Shown: positions 1 through 11,278 of the stretch, in pieces
Layout: each line of letters starts with the position of its first letter
How positions within the stretch are numbered: the stretch's first letter is position 1
Assembly: GCA_011947345.1 (NCBI GenBank)
Contig: JAAVTG010000422.1
Span: forward strand, 1 to 64,000
DNA from: Phytophthora quininea
Taxonomy: Eukaryota; Oomycota; Peronosporomycetes; Peronosporales; Peronosporaceae
DNA length: 64,000 bases
Reading direction: 5' to 3'
The notes under the pieces: generated by a model
Databases searched by the model: none
Told to the model about the DNA's origin: nothing
The model's input: only the letters and a program-made list of their open reading frames with translations
Made by a program: the position numbers and the translations under genes

Positions 1-912
1 AAAACTCCCGTCCATATCGTGACCTGCCGCAGCTTGTATTTCTCGACAATGAGAGCTGTGGTAGTAAACTCAAGTGCGTCGGTGATCGGCGCAAGGACTT
101 GTCGACGCGCTTTCGAGATGTTGACGAATCCGAGACCAGCTACGACACGTTTCTAAGGACATGCTCGGCCTCATGCGTAGTGACGAGTGCTTGGAAATGG
201 TACCAGTAGCGATCACAGTTGTCGCTCTGGCAAATTCCTTCTTGCCGCGCCATTTGAACCGGAATGGAACTGTATTTGGAGGTGAAATCCTGTCGTTGAT
301 GGTAAGCAGCGCCACATCTTCAAGCGACAGTATAACGCTAACGTACTCTTTTTCCTGCAGGACAAGACAGCGACATACTGTGGCCAAATCTTCACCGGAA
401 ACAACAACGTGGTCACCGTGTCTGCGGATCATATTTCGTTCAAACTACCAGTCGAGCCAAATGACGTTGTGACTGTGGAGGCTCGGGTGTGCGATGTCCG
501 GCGAGTTTACTGAGTTCTTGAAAACCTAGTAGTTGTTGCCTCATAGTGTTGCTTTGGTCGGTGCAGAGACCACATCGTTGATGTGGAAGTGCAAGCTTTC
601 CTGAAGAAATTCGCTTCTCGACCGGCAACAGTCCCATGACGGGTAAACGATTTTGCTAGCAGTGTCGTGCTGTCGATTTACACCCTAACGATATGCCGCT
701 ATTCTTCCAAATACTTCTCGGTTGCAAACTTGGGCGCATCGGGCCGGGCAAAACGTGTCATTCAGGGATTGAAGATCGACGAAGAAGATCAGCCTACCCT
801 GCGCAGACTACTGAAAGCCCAACGTCGCCGACAAATTCGCGAACAGGAAACGGAATTATTGCAGTTAGAGCCTCTCAATCTTTCGCCAGATATAAAAACG
901 CTTGTGAACTAG
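1..912 (+). pseudogene. Acyl-CoA thioesterase (ACOT9-type, double hotdog), truncated and frameshifted copy
   Basis: This is the second hotdog domain of an acyl-CoA thioesterase, an enzyme that hydrolyses acyl-CoA to free acid and CoA. The start lies outside the window. Exon pieces encode LPRHLNRNGTVFGGEILSLM (ending 301), then a 59-base intron (302-360, GT-AG), then DKTATYCGQIFTGNN and HISFKLP (361-500). A second intron at 501-566 has a GC donor instead of GT. The exon from 567 reads DHIVDVEVQAF and is then out of frame by two bases relative to the paralogue at 990-2771. The C-terminal block YFSVANL...KIDEEDQPTLRRLLKAQ ends at a stop at 912. Intron positions match the minus-strand paralogue exactly, so the two are duplicates facing tail to tail. 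The frame break and the missing acceptor before 712 suggest a pseudogene. Confidence 0.6.
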
Positions 913-989
913 TCAACCACGCGAGGTTTTGGAACGCGAAGAGTTATACCCAACAACGTAGACCACCAATTCATTTTATTGTATGTAAT

Positions 990-2771
990 TCAAGCAAGTT
1001 TGCCGGCAAGAAATGTAACGCACAAGGGAATTTGGTTTTCAGTTCTGTACCGTGATCGTCTCTCAAAGCCGACCGTGCAAAGTTGGCATGACCATCTTTT
1101 TCCAGCCGTTGAAGTGGCGAGGTCCAGTAGATATTGCGGCTGCAGTTTCTGCTCCTCAATGTCCAAAGCTCGGCGGTGTTGCGCTTTCAGCATCGTTTTC
1201 ATGCTGTCTTGGTCTTCCTCATCCACCAGCAATCCCTTGGCGACGTGTTTCTTCTGGTACATCTGATCCAAGTTGGCCACCGTGAAATACCCAGTGTGCG
1301 ATTTGCGGCGCTTGGTCGAGTGAACAAACGAAATGAAGACGTCCACTTCGACCTCCACGTGATACTTGCTACCTCACGAACAAGGTTAGTAAACCATTGC
1401 TTTCATTTTGAAGTGTTCGCATCGTACCGGACACTGCAGACTCTCGCTACGAACGCGACCATATCAACCATGCGAATCGGGAGCTGGAAGGAAATGCGGC
1501 TCATGGACTTGGTCATCATGTGCGTGTTCCGAGTGAATCCTTTAGCACATTGCAATGCGACTCGATCCTGAATTTTGATGTTCATAACAATTAGAGCCGT
1601 CGTGGCATACTCAACAAGTTCTCTTAACGAACCATCCTGTTGACCACATCCGCGCCGTAAGCCGTGCCGTTGCGATTGCAATTCTTTGGTAGAAATGCTG
1701 TCTGAACCTCCAGCTCTGTGTCAGGAATGGGCACGAGCTCCACGTAGTCATGACCGCAGTCTTCGATCATCTCGGATGAAATGTGCGGTAGATTATCAAT
1801 TTTCTTCTGCACGGCACGCCATTGTCCTGCGAGTTTCTTGCGTTGAGCCTCGGTTTTCGAGCATTGCGAGGTAGGTGGGGTCTGTTGGGTGCACCAGTTC
1901 CGGTAGTCCCGCTCGAGGACGCAACGTTTTAAAATCGACAGCAACCAAAGTCGCAGCTGCACGAGCCACCTCGACGAGCTGAGCTTGCTCCACATCAAAG
2001 TGGTAGCAAGTCATCTGTCGGCATTGGAAGATAAAGTATTAGCTCGACTCATATGACGAAGTCATGGCAAGCATACCTGCGTGACTATCGACGATCGTCC
2101 GAGGCTGACCACCTCACCTTTCATCTGCAACAAGTCTCCATGCTCGATGGGGCCCGTGATATCCACGCGGTCGATCGAGACCGTCACAGTTCCCTGGTCC
2201 ACAGTAACCCTGCCGCACCACACAGTCACGCCATCATCAACACAATGTCTTATCCGTCTTCCAAGTACCGGCAGGACAGGACTCCTACCGCTCCGCCAGA
2301 CAACAAGCGAGGCGGTCGACAAGATCCACGATCGGGCGGCACTCGTGATCCGCCCACTCAAACTCTCGTCGCCCTACAAACACATTAATCAGAACCTTGC
2401 GGCCACCAAGCCCTGAACGCGCGTACCGCGACGTCGCCGAAGTCCATTCGAGTGTCGCTGAGCAACACGATTTTCCGTCCGTCGATAGTCTGCACGATGT
2501 CTTGCGACGGCGTGTCGACCGCACGCGGAATCGCAGCCTTGGTCAGCATGGCTGAGGAGCTCCGTCGACGTCGAGATTGAGACTGGCGCGAGGTTTCATC
2601 AATCGCTGGCCACCGGACCGGAGGGATACGCAAGTCAGGCTTGACACGCGCCCGCTCTAGGACACCGTGTCGACTCCTCGGACCGCGGACCCCGCCGATT
2701 CCCTCCCCCACCCGCATGCGGGCCGCATCGTCATCAGCGAGAGGTGTCCTGGTGGCCTCTGCAATCACCAC
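990..2771 (-). CDS. Acyl-CoA thioesterase (ACOT9-type, double hotdog), multi-exon, with frame breaks
   Basis: Minus-strand gene of the acyl-CoA thioesterase 9 type. The first hotdog domain carries RIRHCVDDG and VSIDRVDITGPIEHGDLLQM (about 2062-2300). The second carries NRNGTAYGADVVNRM, then FTRNTHMMTKSMSRISFQLP. Three GT-AG introns are visible at 2015-2076, 1568-1632 and 1369-1427, and their phases join conserved blocks correctly. The C-terminal helix GLLVDEEDQDSMKTMLKAQ is followed by a stop at 990. One frame break lies near 1862 in an AAAA run; one A fewer would restore the frame. The N-terminal part (2300-2771) shifts frame at least once, so the start is uncertain. Substrate and location cannot be read; ACOT9 relatives are often mitochondrial (family knowledge). 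Confidence 0.6.
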
Positions 2772-3236
2772 GTCCGAAAGACGGCGACTTCAAATTACGC
2801 CCAAGCAGCCCAGGAATCTTCCGTTCGATTGTGCAAGGCGAGGAGCAGCAGTTGTCTAGTAGGTCTAGCACTGGCAGACTTCGTGATGTCTGGAACATCC
2901 TTTGCAGTCTGCGTCGCTTCGTTTCCTCCTCTCGGCCTGGTCGGTGCAAAGCTTCAAGCCCGTGCTCGGATTGCACGCATTTGGACGGCCACACAACTTC
3001 AAGCACAGTCTGGTGCGCGAGCCTTCTATTGGCGACACAGCGACCCATGTATACAAATCCCCAGTCAAATGAGATTCTAAGTACGATTCGTACTTATTCC
3101 TGTCCATACTTCGTCCGTGTTCACCATCTTCCTGTCCTCGCGCGACCGACCCATACACGCCTGCTCACTCGTCCTCACTTACACTATCGCCCTCTGGACG
3201 TCAACGATGGGTACGTGCTTGTCGCTCTCTCTGTGC
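2772..3236. other. Intergenic, upstream of the first MYB gene
   Basis: No conserved coding block was seen. A long open frame from 2744 into the MYB exon exists, but its upstream part has no recognisable domain and the MYB similarity begins only after 3270. It probably holds the 5' region of the MYB gene. Confidence 0.4.
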
Positions 3237-4876
3237 ATGAAGCAGCCTCTCACCCCCGCCACCTCCACGCAGCCGAGCCGCTCAAGCGCGAGCGAGAGGA
3301 CGTGGACCCGTCGCTGCTGCTGTCGGGCCACGAGACGCCCAGCGACGCGCAGAAGCCCCGCGAAGACGAGAAGGGCAAGCGCTGGACGCCCGAGCAGGAC
3401 GACGCGCTGCGCAAGGCCGTGGAGGAGTTCGGCCAGCGCAACTGGAAGGCTATTGCCAGCCGCGTGGACGGCCGCAACCACGCGCAATGCCTGCAGCGTT
3501 GGAATAAGGTGCTGAAGCCAGGGCTGGTGAAGGGCCACTGGTCGTTTGAGGAGGACAGCACGCTGGAGCAAATGGTACTGCAGGGCTGCCACTCGTGGGG
3601 GAAGTGGCTGCCCATATCCCAGGCAGAACGTAAGCACGTGGTTATATTTTGTGTTTTATTTCGTATTTATTTTATTTTTTTGTAGAGCCAAGCAGTGTCG
3701 AGAGAGATGGAGAAACCATTTGGACCCAAGCATCAACAAATCGTACGGACATTGGCTGGAAGGAGACTGTAGTCACGTTTTAATCCATGCTGTTGCGTCA
3801 GACCTTTTACTCAAGAGGAAGACACGATCATCCAAGAAGGCTTTGAGAAGATGGGGAATCGATGGACGCAGATTGCAGAGCTGCTGCCGGGACGAACGGA
3901 AGACGCAGTTAAGCTCAGATGGAAGGCCTTGAACCCGAATCAAAAGGTCAAGGCCAAGCCTGGTCGTCCCAAGTTGATGCCTGGGATGACGGTCAACAAG
4001 TCGAGGTCCATGGCGCCGCCGACGCCTGATGAGATCGCCACGACGCTGACGAGCCCCATTACAGTGCCACCTACGATCCCCAATGTACCGTTCACCAATG
4101 GCTACCCAGCGCCAATGCCATACCCAGACACTAGCGCACCAATTACCCCCATGCCAGTGCCGCCGCTTCATCCTCCCCAGATGCAAATGCCTGTAGGGCA
4201 AGACCCGATCCATGTCGCGCAAATCCCAATGGCGAGCGAATACCCAGAGCCGATCATAGAGCCACTAGGCGAAACCAAAGCGGAAGACGAGATGCATGAC
4301 GCTGCCATTCTCAAGGAGCTCCTACGCAGCCATTCGAACAGTCTGTTGAGTTTCGGAAGCACAAGAGGACTGAGCTCCTTCACGGACATGTCGCCGGAAG
4401 ATCTGCTAGCTAGTGGCGAGCTGGATGAGATGTTCCGTGCGACGGTGTCAATCTCCAAGAGAAGGGCGCCAGAAGCCGTCTGTCCAGCTCGAGCAGCATG
4501 CTGGATAGTTTGACCAACTCGTTTAAGAACCCCGAGTCGCTGCAGAAGGCGGTGCAGAACTTGGATCACGAGGACCAGCACTTGTTCCAGGGATTGATCA
4601 GTAGCTGGCGCGAACAGAAAGCGAGCGGCCAGCTCGTCACCCACGAGGATGACGAGGTGGCCAACTTGCCGGTGGACCCGAACGTGTACAGCTCGCACGG
4701 CTACGAGACAGCCAGCGGGCGCAATCTGACGCACTCGCTCGACTTTGAAGAGACGCGGTCGCTGGCGCGGAGGAACTCGAACGGCATTTCCCCGACCTCG
4801 CCGGCATTTCCAACGACATTGACGACTTGATGAGCTCGGGGCTCATGCGTCCGATCCGCAGAGGCAAACAATTTTA
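3237..4876 (+). CDS. Three-repeat MYB transcription factor (3R-MYB), copy 1, with four frame breaks
   Basis: DNA-binding factor with R1, R2 and R3 MYB repeats, related to animal c-MYB and plant MYB3R regulators. R1 contains RWTPEQDDALRKAVEEFG; R2 follows directly with the LKPGLVKGHWSFEED linker; R3 contains QEEDTIIQEGFEKMGNRW and ends LRWKALNPNQK. Introns at 3630-3685 and 3743-3801 match the splice phases expected from the neighbour at 5327-6939. The frame breaks at 3253-3257 (C5), 3597-3601 (G5), 4464-4466 (G3) and 4790-4793 (C4); one extra base in each run restores a continuous protein ending RRGKQF before the TAA. The start at 3237 (MKQPLTP) assumes the first correction; ATG 3207 is an alternative. 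Either a young pseudogene or, more likely, a normal gene with sequence errors. Confidence 0.75.
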
Positions 4877-5326
4877 AGTATGGCTTGAGAGGGAGAAGCG
4901 GTCGACTGGAGACCGAAACGAGACGTGGAGGAAGGTGAGGGCTCCTTCACGCGTCCTGAATGTCGTTTTATTAGGGGAAGAGGCGTACGTCCACGAAGCA
5001 GACCGACAGTAGATTGATATCCGTGCAGCAAAAATCAAATGGGCGTTGCGATGCGTGAAGTTTGGTGACGTAACTTGCTTCAGTACACAACTTGCGTTGC
5101 AACTCGAAAGACAAACATCTTGCGGGTAGGATGTTCCGCCACCTGCATCCTGCAGCAGGCAACGTCCAGGACAAAGTGTCTGCACATGGCCACGCAGTAA
5201 TGCTCCACTGGATTGGTTCAAATATCTCACTTTGATCTGATTGGCGGAAACTCGTCATGGGTACAAAACACTCCCGCTCTCTTTTCCTCAGTTTTTCACC
5301 TCCATAAGCATAGGAACCCCTGGACG
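4877..5326. other. Intergenic region between the two MYB genes
   Basis: About 450 bases without a supported gene. A CT-rich stretch just before 5327 (CTCTCTTTTCCTCAGTTTTTC region) is a plausible transcription start region for the second MYB gene. Confidence 0.4.
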
Positions 5327-6939
5327 ATGGTGGCCGAGGCGGCAGCGAAGCGCGCGCGGGACGTCGTGGCCAGCGACAACCAGCAGGAGGAGGCCCAGAA
5401 GAAGAAGACGGGCGGCGTCACCAGCAAGCGCTGGACGCCCGAGCAGGACGAGGCGTTGAAGAAGGCGGTGGCCGAGCTGGGCCACCGCAACTGGATGGCC
5501 GTGGCCGAGCGCGTGCCCGGCAGGGACAACGCGCAGTGTCTGCAGCGCTGGAACAAGGTGCTGAAGCCGGGGCTGGTCAAAGGCCCCTGGTCGGTCGAGG
5601 AGGACGCGCTGCTGATGGAGATGATGCTCAAGGGCTACGACAACTGGCGCCAAGTGTCCAACCACATCCCAGGCAGGACGGCCAAGCAGTGCCGAGAACG
5701 CTGGCGCAATCGACTGGACCCGAGCATCAACAAGTCGTACGTTAATTGTAGAAGAAGGTTTGTTTAAGAGAAGGGGCGAGTGTTTAAGGATGTGTATGAC
5801 TATTCAGACCGTTCACGGAGGAGGAAGACGAAGCCATTCAGCAAGCGTATGAGAAGTACGGCAACCGCTGGACGCAGATTGCAGAGCTACTACCCGGTCG
5901 TACGGAAGACGCAGTCAAATTGAGATGGAAGGCCTTGAATCCGAACCAAAAGACCTACACCAAGCTGGGCCGACCGCGTCTGTTGCAGACGGACGACGCC
6001 CCGCCAGTGTCGACGTCTCCGGTACGACCGAAGGTACCGTACACAGTCCCAGCCCAAGGACTGAAGATGGAGATGCACGTGCAACCGACTGCGATCAGCA
6101 ACAGCGTGGCGTCCACGACACACGTAAATTTGGAGCCGATTCTTGATCCCCTGGGAGACGAGTCGGACGAGAGGATGAGCGAGGAGGATGTCATGATCCT
6201 GAACGAGTTCTTGCGAGAACACTCAAACAACTCGCTGGGCAACGGCAGCTTTAAGAGCATGCTGTCTGCCTCGAGTTTCCGCGACTTTAGTGAGGACATT
6301 GACGCTGCAATTCAGAGGATGGAGGCGCAGGCTCACCCTCTGACAGAGCAAGCAGCCCACCCTTTGACACAGTCCGTGGCGGAGGACTCCACAGCGTCCA
6401 AACCTCTCGGTCGCCCTCCGCACCGCACGCTCAAGGCGATGCTGAGTCTTGGAGACACCAACAGTGCCAGTCTGCGCTCGCTGACGGCCGAAGTTGAGCC
6501 AGACGACTCGTGGATTAACGGCGGCTTAACTCGTCGCCTCAGTAGTCTGTCGGTTCAGGGCGACTCGGGGCTCTTTGAGCAGCAACTTGTCGGTGGTGAG
6601 AGCGGGAAGCTCTCGTCCATGGACTCGTTCGAACAGCAATTGGCCTCACTCAATGACGCAGGCTCATTAATGAGTTTACCGTTGGACTTGACTGGAGATA
6701 GCAAGACAGATAGCGCAGTAGCCGCCGCGACATACGACGCTGTAAACAGCTCCGGTCCGGCGGCGCCCGTGTCCTCCGCGTCGCTGCAGCGGCTGATCGC
6801 CGAGGACGGCATCCCGGTCCACGGCTTGGTGTCGTCCCAAGCAGCGCCGGCCACGTCCAAGACGATGACAGCGCAGGACTTTTACAGCAAATCGGTTCCG
6901 CACGACAAGCTTTCGGAGGCGCACCGCTTTGAGATCTAG
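5327..6939 (+). CDS. Three-repeat MYB transcription factor (3R-MYB), copy 2, intact
   Basis: Intact two-exon gene: exon 5327-5736, intron 5737-5807 (GTACGT...TTCAG), exon 5808-6939, giving 513 residues. R1 (about residues 35-80) contains RWTPEQDEALKKAVAELG; R2 contains KGPWSVEEDALLMEMML and IPGRTAKQCRERWRNRLDP; R3 contains FTEEEDEAIQQAYEKYGNRW and LLPGRTEDAVKLRWKALNP. Conserved tryptophans are in place in each repeat. The C-terminal 300 residues are Ser/Asp-rich and unrecognised, with an acidic SDERMSEEDVMILNEFL block also present in copy 1. The R2/R3 intron sits at the same codon as in copy 1, so the two are tandem duplicates. Likely nuclear, regulating transcription, possibly of cell-cycle or sporulation genes (inference from the family). 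The ATG at 5327 follows a basic start MVAEAAAKRAR. Confidence 0.93.
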
Positions 6940-7240
6940 ACGAGCTAGTACGTTGCCGTGTTTTGTGCGAGTGTAGCGTTTGGCTTGGCGTGCATTTGGA
7001 CGAGGAAGGCACTGCGACGTACGTCGACGCCCTTATCTATTCGAACAAGAGCCTGCACCCCACCGGCGGCTATCCACGGGAACCCCCGCCGCAGGAGCAG
7101 CAGCAGAACACAGTCCGAAGCGGTGCGATCTCTTCGTCAGCTCTGTATGAATAATGCCTCTCCTTCATTGACAATTTCGCTTTTCATTCATCTGCCGTTA
7201 CTGTAGCTGTCCATTTGATCTCCTAATTTACAGAAGCAAG
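6940..7240. other. Intergenic, 3' of MYB copy 2
   Basis: No feature recognised; short open frames here have no conserved motif. Confidence 0.3.
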
Positions 7241-7465
7241 TTGTGCACGATCTCTTCAAGTGCGAGATTGAAGATTATTCTCTTGGTGAAGAAGATTGCG
7301 GGTTTTCCTCCTGACGACGGCTTCGTTAGGAAGGTGAAACACGCTCTGTATGGCCTGCATCAGAGCGGAAAAGAGTGGAACGACGAGTTAAACCAGTGGC
7401 TCGTTGTCAGAGGCTGGCAAAAGAATTCCACCGTGATCACCCCGAGTGCTCGACAGATACAGTGA
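7241..7465 (+). pseudogene. Copia reverse transcriptase scrap
   Basis: The open frame contains FVRKVKHALYGLHQSGKEWN followed by DELNQWLVVRGW. This is the region of Copia reverse transcriptases usually reading KLKKALYGLKQ-x-x-x-x-W, just upstream of the YVDD block. No YVDD, protease or integrase is found nearby, and the frame closes at 7465. A short decayed relic; it does not match the intact Copia at 52.5-57.3 kb closely. Confidence 0.6.
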
Positions 7466-8164
7466 TGGAGTCGATCGACGCATTGAAGTCGCTTCGGGCC
7501 GTAGTCCTCCCAGTATGCTCCGATTTCGCCTAAGTTGGAAATTACTACCTACTTGGTCACGATTTCACTTCCTTCGCACACTGGGTTCTCGAGAGCATAT
7601 CCAGGATGTGATGCTAATGAAACGTGAACCGTTCACGTGGACATGATACGTACTTTACAACCCCTGTGTGGGCGGTGGGGCTTACGTCTGACAGAGAACA
7701 TCTCTACCCTCTGGATGATTATCCGTTCGATAGTCCTCTACGTATTGTGGACTGTGTGCAATAAGTGCCAGTTTGAGGACGACCCACCACTGGAAGCTGC
7801 GTCAATCTGCTTTCGGGTTTATTCAGTCTTTGGCGCCCATTTCAGATCTCTGTTGAGGTTGTCAAACCCGGGATCACCTGCATCGATGCTTGGGGTTGTT
7901 CCCGATGACATCTAGACTGGGGCGCTTCATCGCTACACATCCTCTGATTTTCGCTCTTCGCCTCAACGGGTTATATGTCAATGACTTTGGTTGTCTACGA
8001 GCTCCCCAACTTTCTGTAGTTAATAGCATTTGTACATCGCCGCAATTTGAGAAGTCCTGATAACAATTTAGTTAATCATAATTCCTCCAGCTACTGTTAC
8101 TGGTGATTGTCAGTTATGAAACTTACCTCGTTCATTAGCGTCCTCACCTCAGTCTCCAATTAGT
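7466..8164. other. Unassigned stretch between Copia scrap and zinc-finger gene
   Basis: Small open frames at 7446-7915 show no recognisable domain. AT content rises toward 8100, as expected for an intergenic or promoter region. Nothing further is supported. Confidence 0.3.
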
Positions 8165-9185
8165 ATGTCTAAAAACGACAGCACTTCCACGGCTCGCCAG
8201 ATGGCCGCGCAATATGTAAGGCTTTAAACCTGCTTGTAGTCCGTGTTGCTTTGTTTGTTTACCCTGCGGTGAAGCTGGCGAGGCAGATACAACTTCGGTC
8301 CCAGCGGCTTCGGCGGGAAAGGGAGACCAATCCGTCAATTCCTCCGTCGCCACCACAGAAACGACAGCGGCGACTTGCGTCGGAGATCGAGCGACACTTT
8401 CGGTGCAACTGGCCAGGATGCAACAAAGTAAACACCTCAGTGATAGATCATGTTTGATCGCTGATTCCTCTTCAATTTGTTTGTAGGCGTACGGCGCGTT
8501 AGGCTCTTTGGTCCAACACAAACAGCTTAAACATGGCTGTAGACACCAGGTATCAACTAATTGTTCCGTGTTTCTCTGCACTTCCTCCTTATCATAATCT
8601 GTGGTTTGTTTTATAGACCTCCTCGTCGACGGCGTCAGATCAGTTAGCAACCACCAACTCGGTGCCTTTAATGATGGCAGAAAACAGTTCATTAAAAGAA
8701 CAAGTTTTGGATCTCCAAGGCGAACTCAACAAGCGCAAACGCGAAAACAACTTGCTGGCGAAGACGTTGCAGAGTTGCAACGACCAAATTTGCGGATTTA
8801 AGAAGGCTCTGTCCACTTCTAAGGTCGCCAGCACTGGTAGTATGGCCGAGGACGAGAGCTCTGAGTTGCGAGTCAAGAACAAACTTTACAGAACATATAT
8901 CAAGAACCTCTCGCTGGAACTGGGCGAGGCCAGGAGCATCATCAAGAAGTACGAGCAAGGTACGATGAGTGTGGTGGGGAAACTTGCGGCTAAGTCATAC
9001 GAGTGCGAGCAGCTTCGACAGGTAAATTATACATACTTTTGGACCAAGGTATCCGACTAATGCTTGCTTTGTCTGTCCAGGAAGCTGCTGCGTACAGTCG
9101 AAAATACGAACGGCTTGTCAATGAAATGGGCGGCCACACACAAAAACGGAGATGCGATATCGTTGATCTTACAGACAGTGAATGA
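8165..9185 (+). CDS. C2H2 zinc-finger coiled-coil protein, five exons, intact
   Basis: Exons 8165-8215, 8287-8427, 8487-8549, 8617-9021 and 9081-9185 join in phase 0 to a 254-residue protein. Introns are 57-72 bases and all GT-AG. A single C2H2 finger reads FRCNWPGCNK then AYGALGSLVQHKQLKH (C-x4-C-x12-H-x4-H), and the second intron falls between the two halves. It is followed by a long helical, charged region (about residues 95-220) with heptad-like leucines such as LKEQVLDLQGELNKRKREN, probably a dimerising coiled coil. A basic KKR-type segment precedes the C-terminus CDIVDLTDSE, which resembles a SUMO-interacting motif (hydrophobic core plus acidic tail; inference). Likely a nuclear DNA-binding protein. 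Its finger and split-finger intron match the gene at 34235-36214. Confidence 0.88.
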
Positions 9186-9240
9186 ATAACAACAGCCGAA
9201 CGCCAATTTATGTCGAAAATAATTTGCTTTTGCCGTCATC

Positions 9241-9736
9241 TTACAGAAGACATTCGAACCACTGGCATGGCTTCTGCGCGTTTGAGAAATATCGGTCGTG
9301 TGTCATGAACCCTGCGTCAGTGTGGTCCACTCTGGGCTTGTAGAATTGATCTATGTAGAACAGTGACGCATCCAGACCCTTGCTGCAGCCCTGGAATCCC
9401 ACAAAGCCGTCGTTCTTCTTGGACCTGTCGGGGAATGATTTGGCCCGCACAATGAAGAAGAGCTGGTATTTGGACATCACGCCCGATACCACCAAACACA
9501 ATGCAGGAGCGAGGTGTCGACTGGCACTCACATGATGTAGCCTCTATTGCCAAGTGTTCTTGAGATCTGAACTTCCTGGATGTAGCCTCAGGGATTTCAT
9601 CTCCGGTTATCAACGCTTGTGTCGTTGAGGTCACTGTTGCTGGCTGTAAAGTCTCATCACACGAAGCAGTTTCTTCCGACAGCTTGGGCTCTGAAATACG
9701 CAACGAAACCGGACGCACCCGCGTCGTGACAAACAT
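9241..9736 (-). pseudogene. Secreted alpha/beta-hydrolase-like family, copy A (C-terminal part only)
   Basis: Reading right to left, it starts at a GCGTCCGGTTTC block near 9728 and reads ISEPKLSEETASC, ITGDEIPEATSRK, then CQSTPRSCIVFGGIG. It jumps straight to VMSKYQLFFIVRAKSFP and ends with VDHTDAGFMTHDRYFSNAQK and WFECLL before a stop at 9241. Compared with copy D (45231-46378) it lacks about 180 residues, including the THSMAG nucleophile elbow, and a short segment near its start. It has no signal peptide. The N-terminal half of a family member lies 330 bases away in the opposite orientation (copy B), which suggests that a small inversion split one gene. Non-functional as a hydrolase. Confidence 0.75.
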
Positions 9737-10067
9737 TTGCTGCTCACGTCAGGCACGACTCTAGGAGTCACACGGCATACCCCATCGAACTTCGATCGCT
9801 TGGGCCTCCCCCAAACCAACGCTGCGATCGTGACGCTTTGCTTCCTCCGGCAGATCTCAAGGCTTGCGCGGGCATTCAGAAAGGATGGGTCTTCTACGAG
9901 CTCCAGCAGGGCTTGAGTGCGTGAAACCGTTGCTTGGATTTGTCGAATACAAAAGCCGACAGGTTTCAGAAGCAGATCGTGATCACATTGTCCGCCGAAA
10001 GCTTCAGGAAGGGGACGATGCACTTCCAGTCTAGAATCCCCCACCTTTGCCGCGGATAGTTCACGCC

Positions 10068-10620
10068 ATGAGCGTCTTGCTCGGGGCAGTGCTCGCGTCA
10101 ATCGTTGTCTTCCTAGTGCTGGTATTTCAGTCCAGGCCGTTATTGGACAAGTCGGATCAAGACGATCCGTGGACTTCTCTCACTGATGCGCCATCGGTCA
10201 AACTCCATGCCACGCTCAAGCGCAAGCCCACAGCGCTCCGCGGCCAGACCGAGTTCGAGGTATTTGCTGATCCGGTCGTATCAGAAGACAGCAACAAAGT
10301 GCTCTACGACAGCCACGCGACTTTTATCGAGCGTGGTCAGGAGCTGACCTACATGTTCGTGAACGAAGCGTTCTTCGTCGTGGACAGCGACGCCGACAGC
10401 GACGTCGGGAAAGACTGAGAACCGACTGTGGGATGTCAACCACCACCAATCCCGTTTGACGAGATTTCTGCCTGCTTTGAACGATATGACTCCAATTCCA
10501 AGTGCGTCCATCGGTGGTAAAGTTGTGGACTGCTCGAATGGCTCCCTATTCCAGACGACGTTCAGCGAGACGAACCTCGCGTTGAGCATGACGAGTGGCA
10601 GCAGACTTCCCCAATATTTT
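10068..10620 (+). pseudogene. Secreted alpha/beta-hydrolase-like family, copy B (N-terminal part only)
   Basis: ATG at 10068 opens a hydrophobic signal or anchor segment (MSVLLGAVLASIVVFLVLVF) followed by the family block DAPSVKLHATLKRKP, GQTEFEVFADPVVSED and GQELTYMFVNEAFFVVDSDAD. The reading frame stops at TGA 10416-10418 where paralogues have CGA (DREP). Another frame break near 10470 precedes LNDMTPIPSASIGGK and SLFQTTFSETNLAL. Similarity ends near 10590, about where copy A begins on the other strand. The segment therefore holds the secretion signal and N-terminal domain but no hydrolase core. See copies A, C, D and E. Confidence 0.75.
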
Positions 10621-11278
10621 CCAACGATGCTGAACTGGAACAGGAGACACTGGAGCTTACAACTGGATAGTATCGCTGGCAAATGCTGGGGCAAGTAGAC
10701 CGTTCTACGGCAGCCTGCTCGAAACCCGACTTTCGTTCGCGGTGTGTAAACATCATAACCAGGAGGCGCACGCGTCTGTCGAGATGCAACGGCAGCGCGA
10801 GCTGTAGGTTTACGACCCCTCTCGTTCGAGTTGGTCCAGCAGCCCTCACTTGTGAACTAGGGAACTATTCCGTCGCGTCTTCATCGGCTTGGTCTTGAAA
10901 GCCACTGCACACGAAATGGAAGGTAATCACATGCTGGATCACGCTGCACCGCAAGGTCAAATCACGGCGTGGGGAAGATAAAAGTAAGGCTGCGCACTGC
11001 GCATTGTCGAGGCTTGAGTCGTTCGAAGCGAGTCGCTGGCCTCCAGTATTGAAATTTCTGTTAAAGGTGTACCTCGCTGCTGATGGTGAGCGTACAGCAA
11101 GCAGCGTGCTGCGTGATGCGGATGCCGTGGAAACGCAATATAGAGAGAGGCGCAGAGGTGAGAATGGGTGGTGCTGAGCTAGACGTAGCGATAAGTGAAC
11201 TAGGACTTGGCAATCGATATTTCACTTCACTTCCAAATCTCCTTTCGGCGATACAAGCGAGTTACCTAAGTTCCAAGT
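10621..11278. other. Unassigned stretch before the old Copia remnant
   Basis: No conserved coding block is seen. The last part up to 11278 should contain the 5' LTR of the Copia remnant, since a primer-binding-site-like sequence begins at 11279, but the LTR limits cannot be set without a second copy. Confidence 0.3.

Noticed and set aside
2744..3236. Long open frame running upstream from the first MYB exon
   Set aside because: There is no similarity to the N-terminus of the paralogue and no domain; the paralogue starts shortly before R1. The open frame is by chance.
3179..3637. Minus-strand 152-residue open frame over the MYB repeats
   Set aside because: It is a shadow of GC-rich MYB coding sequence; the plus-strand repeats are unmistakable.
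10068..10420. RXLR or Crinkler effector
   Set aside because: The signal peptides of copies B, C and E are not followed by RXLR-EER or LFLAK-type motifs. They belong to the hydrolase-like family.
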